A stretch of DNA of 64,000 nucleotides from Tubulanus polymorphus (lineage: Eukaryota > Nemertea > Palaeonemertea > Tubulaniformes > Tubulanidae). This document shows, one piece after another, positions 1 through 11,514 of this stretch. Position 1 is the stretch's first letter. Each line of letters starts with the position of its first letter. The stretch covers positions 22,060,485 to 22,124,484 of the forward strand of contig NC_134027.1 of the NCBI RefSeq assembly GCF_964204645.1, in the 5' to 3' direction. Under the pieces are notes generated by a model. The model was not told the DNA's origin and searched no databases. It worked only from the letters and a program-made list of their open reading frames with translations. The translations under genes and the position numbers were made by a program.

Positions 1-306
1 GATCTACCGGTAATCGGGTTATTGTTTTCAGTCCAGGTATACTTGTACCTATATAGAATATGATGTCTAATGCGGGTTTCCCATAAATTTCATGGTCCCA
101 ACCATTCCAAATTAAGTGGGTTCTACTGTAGTATAAACCTAAGCAATATGAAACAATTTTTGATATGATTTCCCGCAAGATTGAGTAATACCCCAAAGAC
201 AGCCCAACACGTGATGACCTTGACGAGGTTTCGCTGTTGATATCTGCGTTGACGGGAAATTGAAAATTAATTGGGTCCAAGACGAATCAGTGAAAAATGT
301 TACCCC
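1..306. other. intergenic, no gene seen
   Basis: AT-rich sequence without a convincing open frame, splice-site pair or repeat structure that I can recognise. Confidence 0.5.
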
Positions 307-417
307 GGGCCCGGTTTTATAGACTGGTATAACCTTTAACCGGCGGGCTAACTCAATTGATAATGAATTGAGTTAGCCCCCGGTTTAAAGGTAATACCAG
401 TCTATAAAACCGGGCCC
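307..417. repeat. foldback element, family A (copy 1)
   Basis: A 111-bp near-perfect inverted repeat. The left arm begins GGGCCCGGTTTTATAGAC and the right arm is its reverse complement, closing on a short centre around TTGATAATGAATT. A second copy of the same family lies at 54631-54738. It has no coding capacity and looks like a MITE or foldback element that would form a long hairpin if transcribed. Confidence 0.85.
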
Positions 418-2017
418 TGTATTATTGATATGATTTTAGTCGGAATCACTGAATCGTATATCAACCCTAAAACTTTCTATCTCTCTAGTGGTAGCTATCG
501 ACGCTTTTATACCGTTCTTAGTCAGGGGTCTCACTCAACAGTCAATGAGGTGATCTCTTCAGGGTCGTTTAATACAGTTGAACCTTATTTACAACGTACT
601 TCATGGGACCAGAGAATCTATTCGGAATAACGGATCGTTGGTTTGTTATATCCAGTATGAAATAAGTTAAGATTTCCTTATTTGCGACAAGATTCTGTGT
701 AATATCATGGCTGTGTATATCGGAGTCTTGTTTTGTCGAGGTTCCTCTATGTGTGGTCTTTGGTACTGAAGTCATTTGTAAAGGTTAGAATTTTTTTCTT
801 GAACAAAACCTTAAGCGAGACCTGCCGAGATCTTCGATATCTTTAGTTCGATAACCTCATCGATGTACTAGTGGCCTCCACGGTTAAACCCTAAAAGTAG
901 TCCCTATATCAATATTATCTAGAAAGCACTGCTTTGAATAACCCCTTCCTATAAAGCGTATCCTTGTTGTAACATAAACGCTCATGCTGTCCGTGTTCAA
1001 TTTCAGAGTTGAATTTTTTCCCCGATATAGCTGTCGAAATAAACAGCAATTGACGTTTTATACTGCAACGAAACTGCACTCCCATATTTGTTTTTGGATT
1101 TTAATTCATTTTTGATTGAGTCAAAATAATCGGGTATTTGAATCCATCAAGGCGTTATGGTTTCGAAGGCAGCTTTCATTTATTTCAACTGCTTGATGTT
1201 GAATTCGGTGTATATTTCACCTGGTCAGAATTTTACGTTGTCAAAGATTACAGCCTATTTACGGATTCAAGTATAGAATCTAGGAACGGTCAACTCGAAA
1301 ATAGGACAAAACGCATGTTACATCAAGAAAAAGACACCTATTTATCATTGAATTTAATTTTAAGTTGGGATTTTTTATACCGGAGGCCGTTTTCGTTGAA
1401 TAGAAAAAACAGATTTTAACTCTTGAATTCGATTTTATTTCGTTCATCGATTCAGCTTTATGTTTAAATCGGATTTGAAGAGTGAATCGTTTTTGTGAAA
1501 CGGGGCCCAGTTTGAGTTTATTGTACATAAATTAAACCGATGAAATAAACTAACCATTATATATATAATATATACGCGTATGATGTATATATTATATATA
1601 CGATATTTATCCCACTTATAAATGATGCTTTATTTTAATCATTGATTTTATCGTCGACGCAGTATACCTCGCCTAACTGCGCACAAACTGGTACTGGCAA
1701 AATTGGTTTTGAGTTATCGATAGAAAAATATGATTAGAAATCGGGAAAATTATTTCGTTTTGTCTGAGCTATTTTTGGCCATATTGTCCGCGTTAGGCAA
1801 AGTTTACTGCACGGTTATTCTGCTGGATTATCAATGTGATTTAACAGTCAACTGCGCTTAACTCCAATCTTTGGGGACCGGTGATTAATTTTATACGGAT
1901 TGAGTGAAATACGAGTGAGGTGACTATCAATTTCCCACTTCCCCTAAGTGATCATACAACCTGTGTTCTGGTGTTTCAATTAACATATCGGCTCTGAATA
2001 AAGTCGACTGTATTCTC
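418..2017. other. intergenic, no gene seen
   Basis: Short open frames here (for example around 1138-1419) show no domain, no codon pattern and no splice context. A small imperfect AT palindrome lies at about 1556-1602. Confidence 0.5.
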
Positions 2018-2467
2018 AGGCGCGGATCCTGACTATCGCACATGCAGCACGTGCGGTAGTCGCAGTTTTCAAATGCGCTTGAAAAATGTTTGTTTCGGGA
2101 AAAAAATAAATAAAAGGGCACACAATTTGTATGCATAAAAAATAATTGCCTTTCTGTACTAGGACTAAAGCAAAATGTGAATGGAAATGAATTGTCCAAA
2201 ATCAATCTAAGGCATTTTCCTTTACTCAAAAGGGCACTATTCTAAAAGAAACATTATTGTTGCTCTAAAACTAATCGAAAAAGGGCAAATTTCGCCAAAA
2301 ATCTTAAAGGCACAAGCAAAGTGAATGTGAAGGCAAATTTAGTGACATGATACCAATGAATGGCACTCAAACTCACTCGCTGGGCATTAATGAATACTGG
2401 CCCTTTTCAAAGTTGGTGCCCTTTTTTCACTGTGCTGTAGTCACCGAATGGCCCTGGATCCGCGCCT
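2018..2467. mobile_element. MITE-like element with AGGCGCGGATCC ends
   Basis: The 12-bp motif AGGCGCGGATCC at 2018-2029 is repeated inverted at 2456-2467, enclosing about 450 bp without coding capacity. Related GGCGGATC-type ends occur elsewhere in the window (about 10263-10484, 19420 and 46970), so this looks like a non-autonomous DNA transposon family. I did not find a clear target duplication. Confidence 0.5.
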
Positions 2468-3367
2468 CAAAAGAATTCCAGAAATTGAAAATCTGAATTT
2501 CCAGAGTTCTGCAGTCTCGCCGCATAATCGGTCAGGGTAAACGATCTCACCAAGCTTAATGGGGAGGTTTGAGTCCAACCCCATGCAAATTTTGAAAATG
2601 GGCTTGTGTTATGGCATCTCGAGATATTCTTTAGGGTTCATCTGATAAATTTGTTTTCGACTGCCACTTCCTTCTATATTTACCGCTTATCATTTTGAAT
2701 GCCTTCTGCGAAATTCACTGCTATTCACCGCCTTTTTCCATTCACTGCTTTCAGTACCTGTAGTGAACTCTGCTTACCATGTAGGTAGGCCTGATTAAAA
2801 ATTCTAGGCTGGTGAATTGTAGATCGAGTTGAAATCAGTGAAAAATTTCAACCGATACGGAATTGGTACTCAAATAATAGATGGAGGAGCATAACAAACT
2901 CAGATAAAACAGTCTTAACCCAGATTTTCATCAAATCGAGACCGTTATTTAGGTACTGTCCATCTCTATACCATCTTCACCCATCTAGGATTCGAACTTA
3001 CTTAGATAAAGCCACTCCCCGAACTGGTGGAAGCGAGATCCGGAGCGATACTGGACCCCTGGCAGGCGAGGATGTCTATATACTTGGATGTACATGTATG
3101 TAAAATATGAAGTCAAGTTTGGATTTCTTAAGTCTTGGATTTCTCAAGTTTGGATTTTCCCAATTGTTCTGGATTAGATGGATTTGACACCACAACAACG
3201 ACAGTCATTTTGCATGGCAACCTATTCTCCGAAACCGTCTTGCTCCTCAATTATATTCCAAAGAATATACCCATAGAACCAAAAATATAGAAGCGAGCAA
3301 TGGAGGTGTGAAGCCTTGTGGGGTGTTTGGGGTTCTCGGCCAAGAAAAGGCTGTCAAAAAGGTAGTT

Positions 3368-3843
3368 CTAATGTCTATTTCAACTTGACTTTAGAGCATA
3401 TTAGCTGGCCTGGTGCAGTCATTTTTGGTGATACCTGAGCACTGGCAGTTGACCTAAAACATTGATTTTTAATATGCATTTCAAACTGTATTGAAGGATA
3501 TCCAAAAAGTCTTCATTGAAAGGGGTTCATGAGAGAAAAAGAGACTCCATGATTTGAAAGTTTAACAATATGTTTCCATGCCTACAGACCAAACTTCAGT
3601 TGGTAGGCATGGAAACATATTGTTAAACTTTCAAATCATGGCGTCAATTTTTTCTCATGAACCCCTTCCAATGCAGACTTTTTGGATATCCTTCAATACA
3701 GTGAAGAATGGATTTAAAAACAATGTTTTAGGTCAACTGCCAGTTCTTTCTTGCCTAAGAAGACTTTTATCAGGTACTATCAAAACAGACTGAGCTAGGC
3801 CACCTGACATGCTCTCAACAAGTCAACTTGAAATAGACATTAG
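3368..3843. repeat. 476-bp palindrome (long inverted repeat)
   Basis: The left half starts CTAATGTCTATTTCAA and the right half ends with its reverse complement. Pairing continues, with some mismatches and gaps, to a nearly perfect central stem of about 40 bp (about 3551-3590 against 3609-3650) separated by a loop of under 20 nt. A transcript would fold into one long hairpin. It may be a foldback transposon or a hairpin-RNA source. I see no coding sequence. Confidence 0.8.
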
Positions 3844-4424
3844 TACATGTAAATATTCAATTCAATTCAATATTTATTTATCATGAAATCTTGCACAATT
3901 GTTGATAAACAGAATAAAATTTACAAAAGAAAGAATAGTGTACATAAAATATTTTTGTACATAGGATAACAATGAAATAGAAACAAATTAACACTAATGC
4001 AAGTTACCAAATCTCAAAATATTTACATGTATGGAAAAAGTGGATATAGAATTAAATCGTGTGCAAGGCTTATAATCCTTGGTCTAAAAATTTTCCTACA
4101 TAACTAGCTAATAGATGATTAGAAAGCAAAATCCTAAATTGGTGTATATGTCGGTGATTGTTGCTTGACTATGGAATACAGTGAAACATACCTTGGATCC
4201 ACGACTGGTTTGGGTAACTTGCTTCTCTCACCTGGGTAACTAACTTACATGCTTGAGTAACTCACTGTGAATTCTTCTTGCCAGTGAAACTCCTTCGAGG
4301 CTGTCTCCCTTCGGTCACTTACTCCAAAGCCATTACTCGCGAAAAGTAACTCACTTTGCAACCATTACTCGTCAGATTTTAATAACCCCCTGAGGATTGG
4401 TATGGGATTTAAGAATTAACACTA
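3844..4424. other. intergenic with a probable retroelement tail
   Basis: At about 3857-3960 there is an ATTCAATTCAATATTTATTT-type stretch rich in AATAAA, resembling the 3' end of a truncated non-LTR element. The rest shows nothing recognisable. Confidence 0.35.
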
Positions 4425-4560
4425 CAGTGGAACCTCGTTACAACGAACTCAGATACAACGATTCATCAGATATAACAAAATACGGTATAGAATTTAGAAA
4501 GTAAGAAAGTTTAATTAGTTAATTTCTGGTTTAGTGAAGTTCTCTGTAATGAGGTTCCAC
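4425..4560. mobile_element. pogo/Tigger-like MITE
   Basis: The left end CAGTGGAACCTCGTTACAAC is matched in inverse at the right end (...GTAATGAGGTTCCAC). The CAGTGGAACCTCGTTA terminus is characteristic of pogo/Tigger-type mariner-superfamily elements. At 136 bp it is an internally deleted, non-autonomous copy. The last two bases of the right terminus are degenerate. Confidence 0.75.
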
Positions 4561-4761
4561 GACCATGTCATAATTTAAGCACCAAGATGGGAAAGTGTTA
4601 TATATATTGTGTACATTTGTCCTTCAAGTGGTTTGCTGGTATGCTTTTTGTGTATAGCCCATGAAAAGCCCTTCAGTTTACCAATTTTATTCGATTTGAA
4701 TATTTCCATTTCAGCATGAAACACTATTCGGGTCAACCAGCATACGATCATGAGCCAACAA

Positions 4762-4765
<4 letters not shown>

Positions 4766-4816
<51 letters not shown>
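4766..4816. repeat. (AT)n microsatellite
   Basis: About 25 uninterrupted AT units. The minus-strand frame across it, rich in IY dipeptides, is an artefact. Confidence 0.9.
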
Positions 4817-4819
<3 letters not shown>

Positions 4820-5897
4820 AACCTAATATCATTTGAGTCGGCATCTGTTATGATGTCATCCACCTTCGATAATCTGCCATCCTCCGGTTTTGTGGCAAAA
4901 TTCCAGATTAGAAAAACGTTTTTGTCTATTGAAATACTATGCGTGGTTATCCCCCACTAAACCATAGGTCCAAACAGTGGCGGGTAAATGAGAGTTGACT
5001 GAATACATTACAGTCCATTCGCGAGTAAGTTCATTTCAAATTCAAAAACCTTGGCCATGTTAATGAAGATAGTGCAACTGAAAATGAATTGTCTACAAGC
5101 GTCACCTGGGAGACACACGGTCCACGCCCACATTCCGCATTCCTCTGAACTCGAATACTTACAAGGTGAATTATCAATTGACTCGAGCACAAATCTTAAG
5201 AATTAAATTGCGTAGTCTAACTAGAACTATTGCCTAACTCAAGATCACAAAATCAAGTCTAATTGAATCAAGTTTGGATGAAATAACTGATCCTGTGTAA
5301 TAGATTGAGTTGACCCTACTACCCATATAAGTGTAAAGGGACAGGATCCTTGAGGTCAAGATATACAGAACATTTTTTGAATGATGAATTGAATTAAATT
5401 CATTTCAACCGCTTTGAGCCATTACTGTAGTCGGAATTGATAACGCTATAGCCTAACTGAAGTGATCTTTACCCCAGACTGTGATAGGATATTTTGTTTT
5501 TTATACATTTTTGGTCAATAAATGCCCGTCCTTTTCTGTTGGTCCTGTCGTCGGAAGTCGCCCCTGGACCTGCCCCATGGCAACGCTGTAATGTAGACTG
5601 CAGTATGCCATATCAAGCAAATCCAACGCATGCCATCCGCGAATTCACTTTTCGACACGGAAAAAAAACTCATTCATATAATCTTATTGTGATGTAAATC
5701 AATTATATTGTTAAAAAAAAAAGATTCCGTAAAAATATTTCCACAAATTCAAATGCAATATTTGGCTCTTTGGTTGAAGTTCGATAATAATTTGAGATTA
5801 GTGTTTTAGCTTGTCCAGCAAGCTTCAGGCAGCACCATTTGATAAGTCATCGTTTTACACAGGAAGGTCACTCGTGATTTCGCGTGGAGACAGCTAG
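4817..5897. other. intergenic, no gene seen
   Basis: No frame, motif or repeat that I can defend. Confidence 0.45.
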
Positions 5898-6231
5898 AAA
5901 CAATAGGGGGCGGTCACGTGCCACAGAACTTATAATCTCCGGTACTCCTCGAATTTCACCCACAAAATGATTGTGATATTTTGAACAATAGGGGGCAGTC
6001 ACGTGCCACTGAACATATAACTCCGGTACTCCTCGAATTTCACCCACAAAATGAATGATATTTTCAACAATAGGGGGCAGTCGAGTGCCACAGAACTTAT
6101 AACGCCCGTACTCCTCGAATTTTACTCACAAAATGAATGATATTTTCAACAATAGGGGGCAGTCGAGTGCCACAGAACTTATAACTCCGGTACTCCTCGA
6201 ATTTCACCCGCAAAATGAATGATATTTTGAA
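5898..6231. repeat. four-copy tandem repeat, unit about 82 bp
   Basis: Four units begin at about 5898, 5984, 6066 and 6148, each starting ACAATAGGGGGC and ending with AAAATGA...GATATTTT. The first two carry an intact CACGTG palindrome (a canonical E-box core) after the G-run; in the last two it has changed to CGAGTG. Each unit also contains TCCTCGAATTT. A satellite is the simplest reading; a regulatory array is possible because a CpG-rich stretch follows. Confidence 0.8.
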
Positions 6232-7900
6232 CACTATTTGAATTCTGGAACCGGTCGCATAGACCCACAATCACTCAACACACATTTTAATGAATCGTTA
6301 CTCCGCGTGGTCAAATTGAACAACAATTTCTATGATAAACACGCTGAAAATAATATCTAGGCATTCCTTCTTGAAACGATTTTAGATTATAAGCCATTTT
6401 ATCCGTTATTCGAAGCACCGACGCACTTGAGAACTGAACTGAACAGGCACAGGGAGCAACGCTAAGGTCATCGTACACGAAATCCGGACGGATACTCACA
6501 CACACACACAATTCCCGAGCGGCAACAACTAACTCCACCTGCAGTGAATAAATCACACTAAAGAACTATTTTAAGACACTGATTTTTAAGCTTTAATTTT
6601 CGTTCGAGAACAATCGCGGCTTCCACACACTTTTCATTCCGAATACTTGGCGTCACGTTGAACCATGACGACAGGAGCACAATAATCATCGGTTACTAAG
6701 ACAACGGCGTCACAATAACTATTCCGATATTAGACATGTGTATTGAGAGAACAGAAGCGACATTGGGGGTGTCAGTGATTTCTATATAGATAATAGATTA
6801 TTATATACGTAATATATATATATATATATGAACTCACACTGAGGATCACATGCATTTTGCGTATTTACATTTTATCCAGCATTGATTGAGAGATTGAGAT
6901 ATATCTAGAGACTTCGCTGCACACACTTTTTTTCTTTTTAAACACATCCATTTTAAGAGACGCGCAACACACTTTATATGAATCTTACATAGTTCACACT
7001 AAACACTAATTTAATGTTCATCGCACAACTTTCCTCGGTCAGCGGCGAACACGACGAAAACGTTCATTTGTATATTCCGCGCTTTTCGATTATTTATTTC
7101 CGATAGTCCCGATCGAAAAATGGTAGTAATCGCAATCGGAGGCTATGTATATACGACTACCCCGTTCCTGAACGTGTAAAGTTCCGCTGTGAGAACGCAA
7201 ACGAAATCCTGGTATCGCAGATGCTGTCTTGACGGTAGTAAGCAGTTCCGCACCACGAGAACGATGTCGTCAATCGACGAAAAACACAAAATCAATAGAG
7301 CCGGTTTCGTCACGACGGCGGCGAACACAACGCGACGAACGTTCTTTCAACGCGGCTTAAAAACTCGCGTCAGCGCAATATTTCACCGAGTTCCGCTATC
7401 GCCGTTGCGAAAACGCAACTTATAAACCGGTTGATTTAACGTAGCCGAGCCGATTATACAACGACGACGGTAAAGTTTCAGAACGAACAAATGACACCTT
7501 CATCCGCATTTCTTTATAAATATGGCGGCACAATATATTAATATATATATATTCACAGAGTAGTTCATAACTTGCCGAGTCCCTCACTTATCACTTATTT
7601 ATCCGATGAAACAGTTTCTGAACACATTTATATATTCCGATTGTACAGGAAACTTCTTATCAGTTGAAACGATGTCGTCTCGTCATAACATGGCGCCATC
7701 TCTCTGCAGGAGGTGAGATCAGCTTCCGGGTTTACATATATATTTACAGATTTACTCAAATACACGTGTACAATATTCATTGATTTACGACGACATCAAT
7801 TCATGACAATCGAACTTATGATCGATCTCTTAGATTTTTATCAAAATACAAGGGGACTTGGTTAAGTCATCATCAGATTAGTCGTTATACGACTTGTGTC
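6232..7900. other. CpG-rich non-coding stretch
   Basis: About 7030-7480 is richer in CG dinucleotides than its surroundings and may be a promoter or the 5' exon of a gene I cannot resolve. Open frames on both strands (for example 7143-7328 and 7189-7425) overlap each other and show no domain. An (AT)n run lies at about 6810-6830. Confidence 0.35.
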
Positions 7901-8124
7901 GTTACTCGGTGTTCTCCACAACAGGTTTTAGAGGGGCCGCCACCCCTTTCATTTTAACATCCACCCCTCTGAAAATCAGCCACCCCTTACAAGATATCTG
8001 CAGTAAATAAGTGTTAATAAGTGCGTTGAAAAATGTATCAAATTAATGTGAAAAATAGAAGATTACACCAAAATCAAGCTTAAATTTCCTGTATTTCCAG
8101 GGGGATCGAAAGCCTTGGTTACTT

Positions 8125-8309
8125 CAGCAGTGTTTTCAATAAGAGCCAGGTCCCGGGTCCCAGACCCGTCAGTCATTTTTTAAGGACCCACCTGTTTTTT
8201 CAAACCAGCTTTCTGAAACCAGCTTTCGGACTGTGACATATCATGGGACCCTCCTGTTTTTCGAAGGGACCTGGCTTGTTAATTTCTTGCTAAAAACACT
8301 GTTCAGCAG
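8125..8309. repeat. foldback element
   Basis: CAGCAGTGTTTTCAA...GCCAGGTCCC on the left is matched inverted by GGGACCTGGC...AACACTGTTCAGCAG on the right. It sits between a further inverted pair, ACTCGGTGTTCTC (about 7909) and GAGAACACCGAGT (about 8347), so it may be nested in an older element of about 460 bp. Confidence 0.6.
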
Positions 8310-8904
8310 CCACGATGTCATAATGCAGCCCATTCCAGCATATCGAGAACACCGAGTATAAGCCGTCATTTGGATTATTTCATCCGCATAATGATCGTCT
8401 AAGCTCTGATGATTTAAATAAGTTTGATCGTAGGAGAAAGTAGTCGGGACGGTTTTACAAAAAAATCGAAAGTTTAGTTAGACAAAGCAAGATCATCAAA
8501 ACTTAACTGCTTCATATCGAAAATTCATGTGAAACCGGACCAAGTAAGTTGTGGTCAGTTATTCAAGTATGTCAGGTATCGGACAAAAATGATAATGTTA
8601 TCGTTATTGTTTGCGTGAAAACTGGCGGAGATCACGTGATGAATTACACCATTCGAATAAAATCAAAATGAAATTAACCAAACTTTACAGGAATCATACG
8701 ATTTGGTTTTCAAGAACTTGGAACAGCAAAGATCAGAAATTGTCGAATTTACGCTAGTCTAAGGATGGTCGGGGTTAAGAATTAACATGATAATAAATAA
8801 TACAAAGTCCGGCAAATTTAGGTATGTACTTAAACACATTAGTATACATCATAGATTAATACACTGATCAGCAATACATAGTATCAGTAGTAATCATAGG
8901 CGTC

Positions 8905-9195
8905 GCCAGTGCAAGGCTCTAATTTGGCAGTATCCTGGACCCAGTTCCACAGTTGTGGTTAGAGTTAATTCTGAGTGTTAACTCTTGAGTTTAAGTTCAT
9001 TTTCAATGAGTTAACTCTAGAGTTAACTCGGAAGGTGCTAGGTGCCAGTGCAAGGCTCTAATTTGGCAGTATCAGGGACCCAGTTCCACAGTTGTGGTTA
9101 GAGTTAATTCTGAGTGTTAACTCTTGAGTTAAAGTTCATTTTCAATGAGTTAACTAAAGAGTTAAATCTTAACTCGGAACTGTGGAACTGGACCC
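8905..9195. repeat. tandemly duplicated foldback element, family B
   Basis: A 138-bp unit beginning GCCAGTGCAAGGCTC is present at 8905 and again at 9043. Each contains the family-B left end GACCCAGTTCCACAG followed by AGTTAACTC-type repeats; the second copy runs to the inverted end AACTGTGGAACTGGACCC at about 9195. Family B recurs at about 16731, 49402, 55158 and 62951. Confidence 0.75.
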
Positions 9196-10047
9196 TGGTA
9201 TCCAGAGGGGGCACTAGATTTATTGTTGGGGTACTTAAAATTGAAATTGACATTATATAATGACAAGATACAAGAAATTTCTGATGTTCAATTGAATTCT
9301 TTCCAGTGTTTTCATGATTTAAAATTGAAGGCAAACCGTGATACCAAACACTGACACCGATGATAGAGGATCTAGTGTCCCTTGGAGATACTCTCTAGAA
9401 TTCCGGGCTGCCAACTGCTGAAAAGGGCTATGAGTAATGAATTGAATTTTTTCAGTAACATTTCATCGAAATATAATATGAAAGAAAATTAATCAGTAAT
9501 CAACAGTAAGACCTACAGTAATATCTATTCATATTTCTAACAAATCAAATCAGTATATCTCGTAAAATAGTAACAAATACTGAAAATCAGGAACAGTTGG
9601 CAGCTCTGGGAATTGTATACAAATCACGCCTCCCAAAGGAGTTCGGGGCCTGCGAATAAACCATCTTTTTCTCTTGGTCATCATTTTTTACAATGAATAT
9701 TCTTGATTCAGTTTCAATTTCAAACATTTGGTTGAGGCTGTCATGACATGAACATGCAAAAAAAATCCAAAACCCCTTCAAAAATTCCTGGCTGATGCCT
9801 ATGATTATAAAAGGAAAACCTTCAGATTTAACGAGTTGAATTTTCAAAATCAACCAAATACGATCAGTTAATTCAGCGTAAGAAGTGTCTTCAATATTTC
9901 TGAAACAGAACCAAACAACATTTAGTTAATAGTAGCAAAACCTGATTACCTTCGTATCTACGTTGTAGTAATTTCAGCACAAATGACAGAAACTGAACTT
10001 AAATTATTGCGATTTTGAGAATTTTTTCATAATCTTCATAGTAACTA
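9196..10047. other. intergenic, no gene seen
   Basis: No supported gene. Antisense frames near 9104-9334 and 9587-9853 lack domains and splice context. Confidence 0.45.
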
Positions 10048-10217
10048 CAGTCAACCACCGATATACCGACCTCCCATTTACCACGATCCTCGCTTACCGC
10101 CAGGTTTTCTCAATGTACATCTCAATACAAATACATAGTAAAACACCTCTGATATACCGCCATACTCTCTATACCGCCAAAATTCACTGATGTGGGCGGT
10201 ATATCGGGGGTTGACTG
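10048..10217. mobile_element. pogo/mariner-like MITE, 170 bp, TA target site
   Basis: CAGTCAACCACCGATATACC at the left is inverted at the right as GGTATATCGGGGGTTGACTG. Both ends are flanked by TA, the target duplication of mariner-superfamily elements. The interior repeats the motif ATACCGCC and has no coding capacity. Confidence 0.8.
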
Positions 10218-10262
10218 TAGTAATATCAAGTAACTAAAATAGAAGAGGTAGTAGGGTCTGTA

Positions 10263-10484
10263 GCAGGGGCAGATTTCCAAAGAGGTTGCCCTTTTCATCG
10301 AGACAAAGATGGTTTAAACCTGAAAATCTGGCACGCATCATCTCAGAATTCATATCTTTTAGTGCGTATTTCTTCAAAGATGCCAAGCGTAGGACCCGGG
10401 ACGTATCTTTGACACGGCTGGCTTAGAAACACTTTTTATTCACTTTCGGACCCGGACCATCCCATTTTCCCTAGATCCGCCTGC
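10263..10484. mobile_element. possible MITE with GCAGG...GATC ends
   Basis: GCAGGGGCAGATTTCC on the left is imperfectly inverted as CTAGATCCGCCTGC on the right, about 220 bp. The ends resemble the element at 2018-2467. The arm match is short and imperfect. Confidence 0.4.
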
Positions 10485-10715
10485 GTAGTTGACCGGCGAC
10501 GAATTAATTCGTGATGCGAGACTAAAAACAACTCACCACATCGACGGCTGGCTCCTATAGTTTGACTATTCCGTTACGAATTCACGAATTCAAGGTGTGC
10601 GTGGATGGTGCGTGTCGCCGAGGTGCGTGAGCGCGCGGCGTGGTCGGTATAAATCTCTTAAACTAATCGCGTGAGCCTCGATATCTCATTATTATAATTT
10701 AAACGCTACATCGAT

Positions 10716-10718
<3 letters not shown>

Positions 10719-10762
<44 letters not shown>
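10719..10762. repeat. (AT)n microsatellite
   Basis: Uninterrupted TA repeats followed by TTTATT, which on the minus strand is an AATAAA about 750 bp beyond the RBM15 stop. A nearer minus-strand AATAAA lies at about 11207-11212. Confidence 0.85.
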
Positions 10763-10767
<5 letters not shown>

Positions 10768-11284
10768 TACACGTACGTTAACAACAGTTTCTACATTTCG
10801 AATGTCATTCCTATCTACAAACCAATAAAATATATACGTAAAATCAAAAATCGTCTTTCAATGATGCTAAAAATAATTTTCTCTTTTTCGATATCGTTTT
10901 TTGTACCCTCAATTATTGAGTTAGACGTCGTTCGCATTTTTTTTGGGATCCGATCGTATATTCGTTTAAACATTTAAATCATGATTTTCGTGCGAGTTAT
11001 ACTTTTCATTCGTCATGGGATACCGGCAATCGCCAGATGGCACCAAAATCACCGGGTCGTTCGTAGTGAAGATCAGTTCATTTTCGAAGTAATTTCAACT
11101 TGATTTCTAGGATTCCAAATCCAAAAATTATCAAAGGAGTCATCGGATAGATACACGAGTACCTTTCTCAATCAGTGTACGGTATTGATTTCACCGAAAA
11201 TTGATATTTATTATTTACTAATTGGAAAAGTTGCCTCAAATTTTTAAGATATGTAGAAGGCAATTGACGTAACCCAGGGCCACT

Positions 11285-11443
11285 AGGGCCAACTTCGGTT
11301 ATCTGAGTTAGTCGACTAAAGTCGAACTAAGTGAAACCAAATTTAAGTTAGTCGCAACTATATTCCATAAATATTTCGCAGAGCGCATTCGGTTATTAGT
11401 TCCGACCACTAGTCGAGCGGATACGAAAACCGAATTTGGCCTA
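11285..11443. mobile_element. MITE-like element with GGCCAA..TTCGGTT ends
   Basis: AGGGCCAACTTCGGTT on the left and AACCGAATTTGGCCT on the right form imperfect terminal inverted repeats around about 130 bp. It lies just downstream of the RBM15 stop and could fall in its 3' UTR. Confidence 0.5.
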
Positions 11444-11514
11444 GGGCAGATTATCGCTGAATCCTCGCTTGCCCCAGTAGCGATGCCGGTACCCCATTAT
11501 TCCCCGAATAGCAT

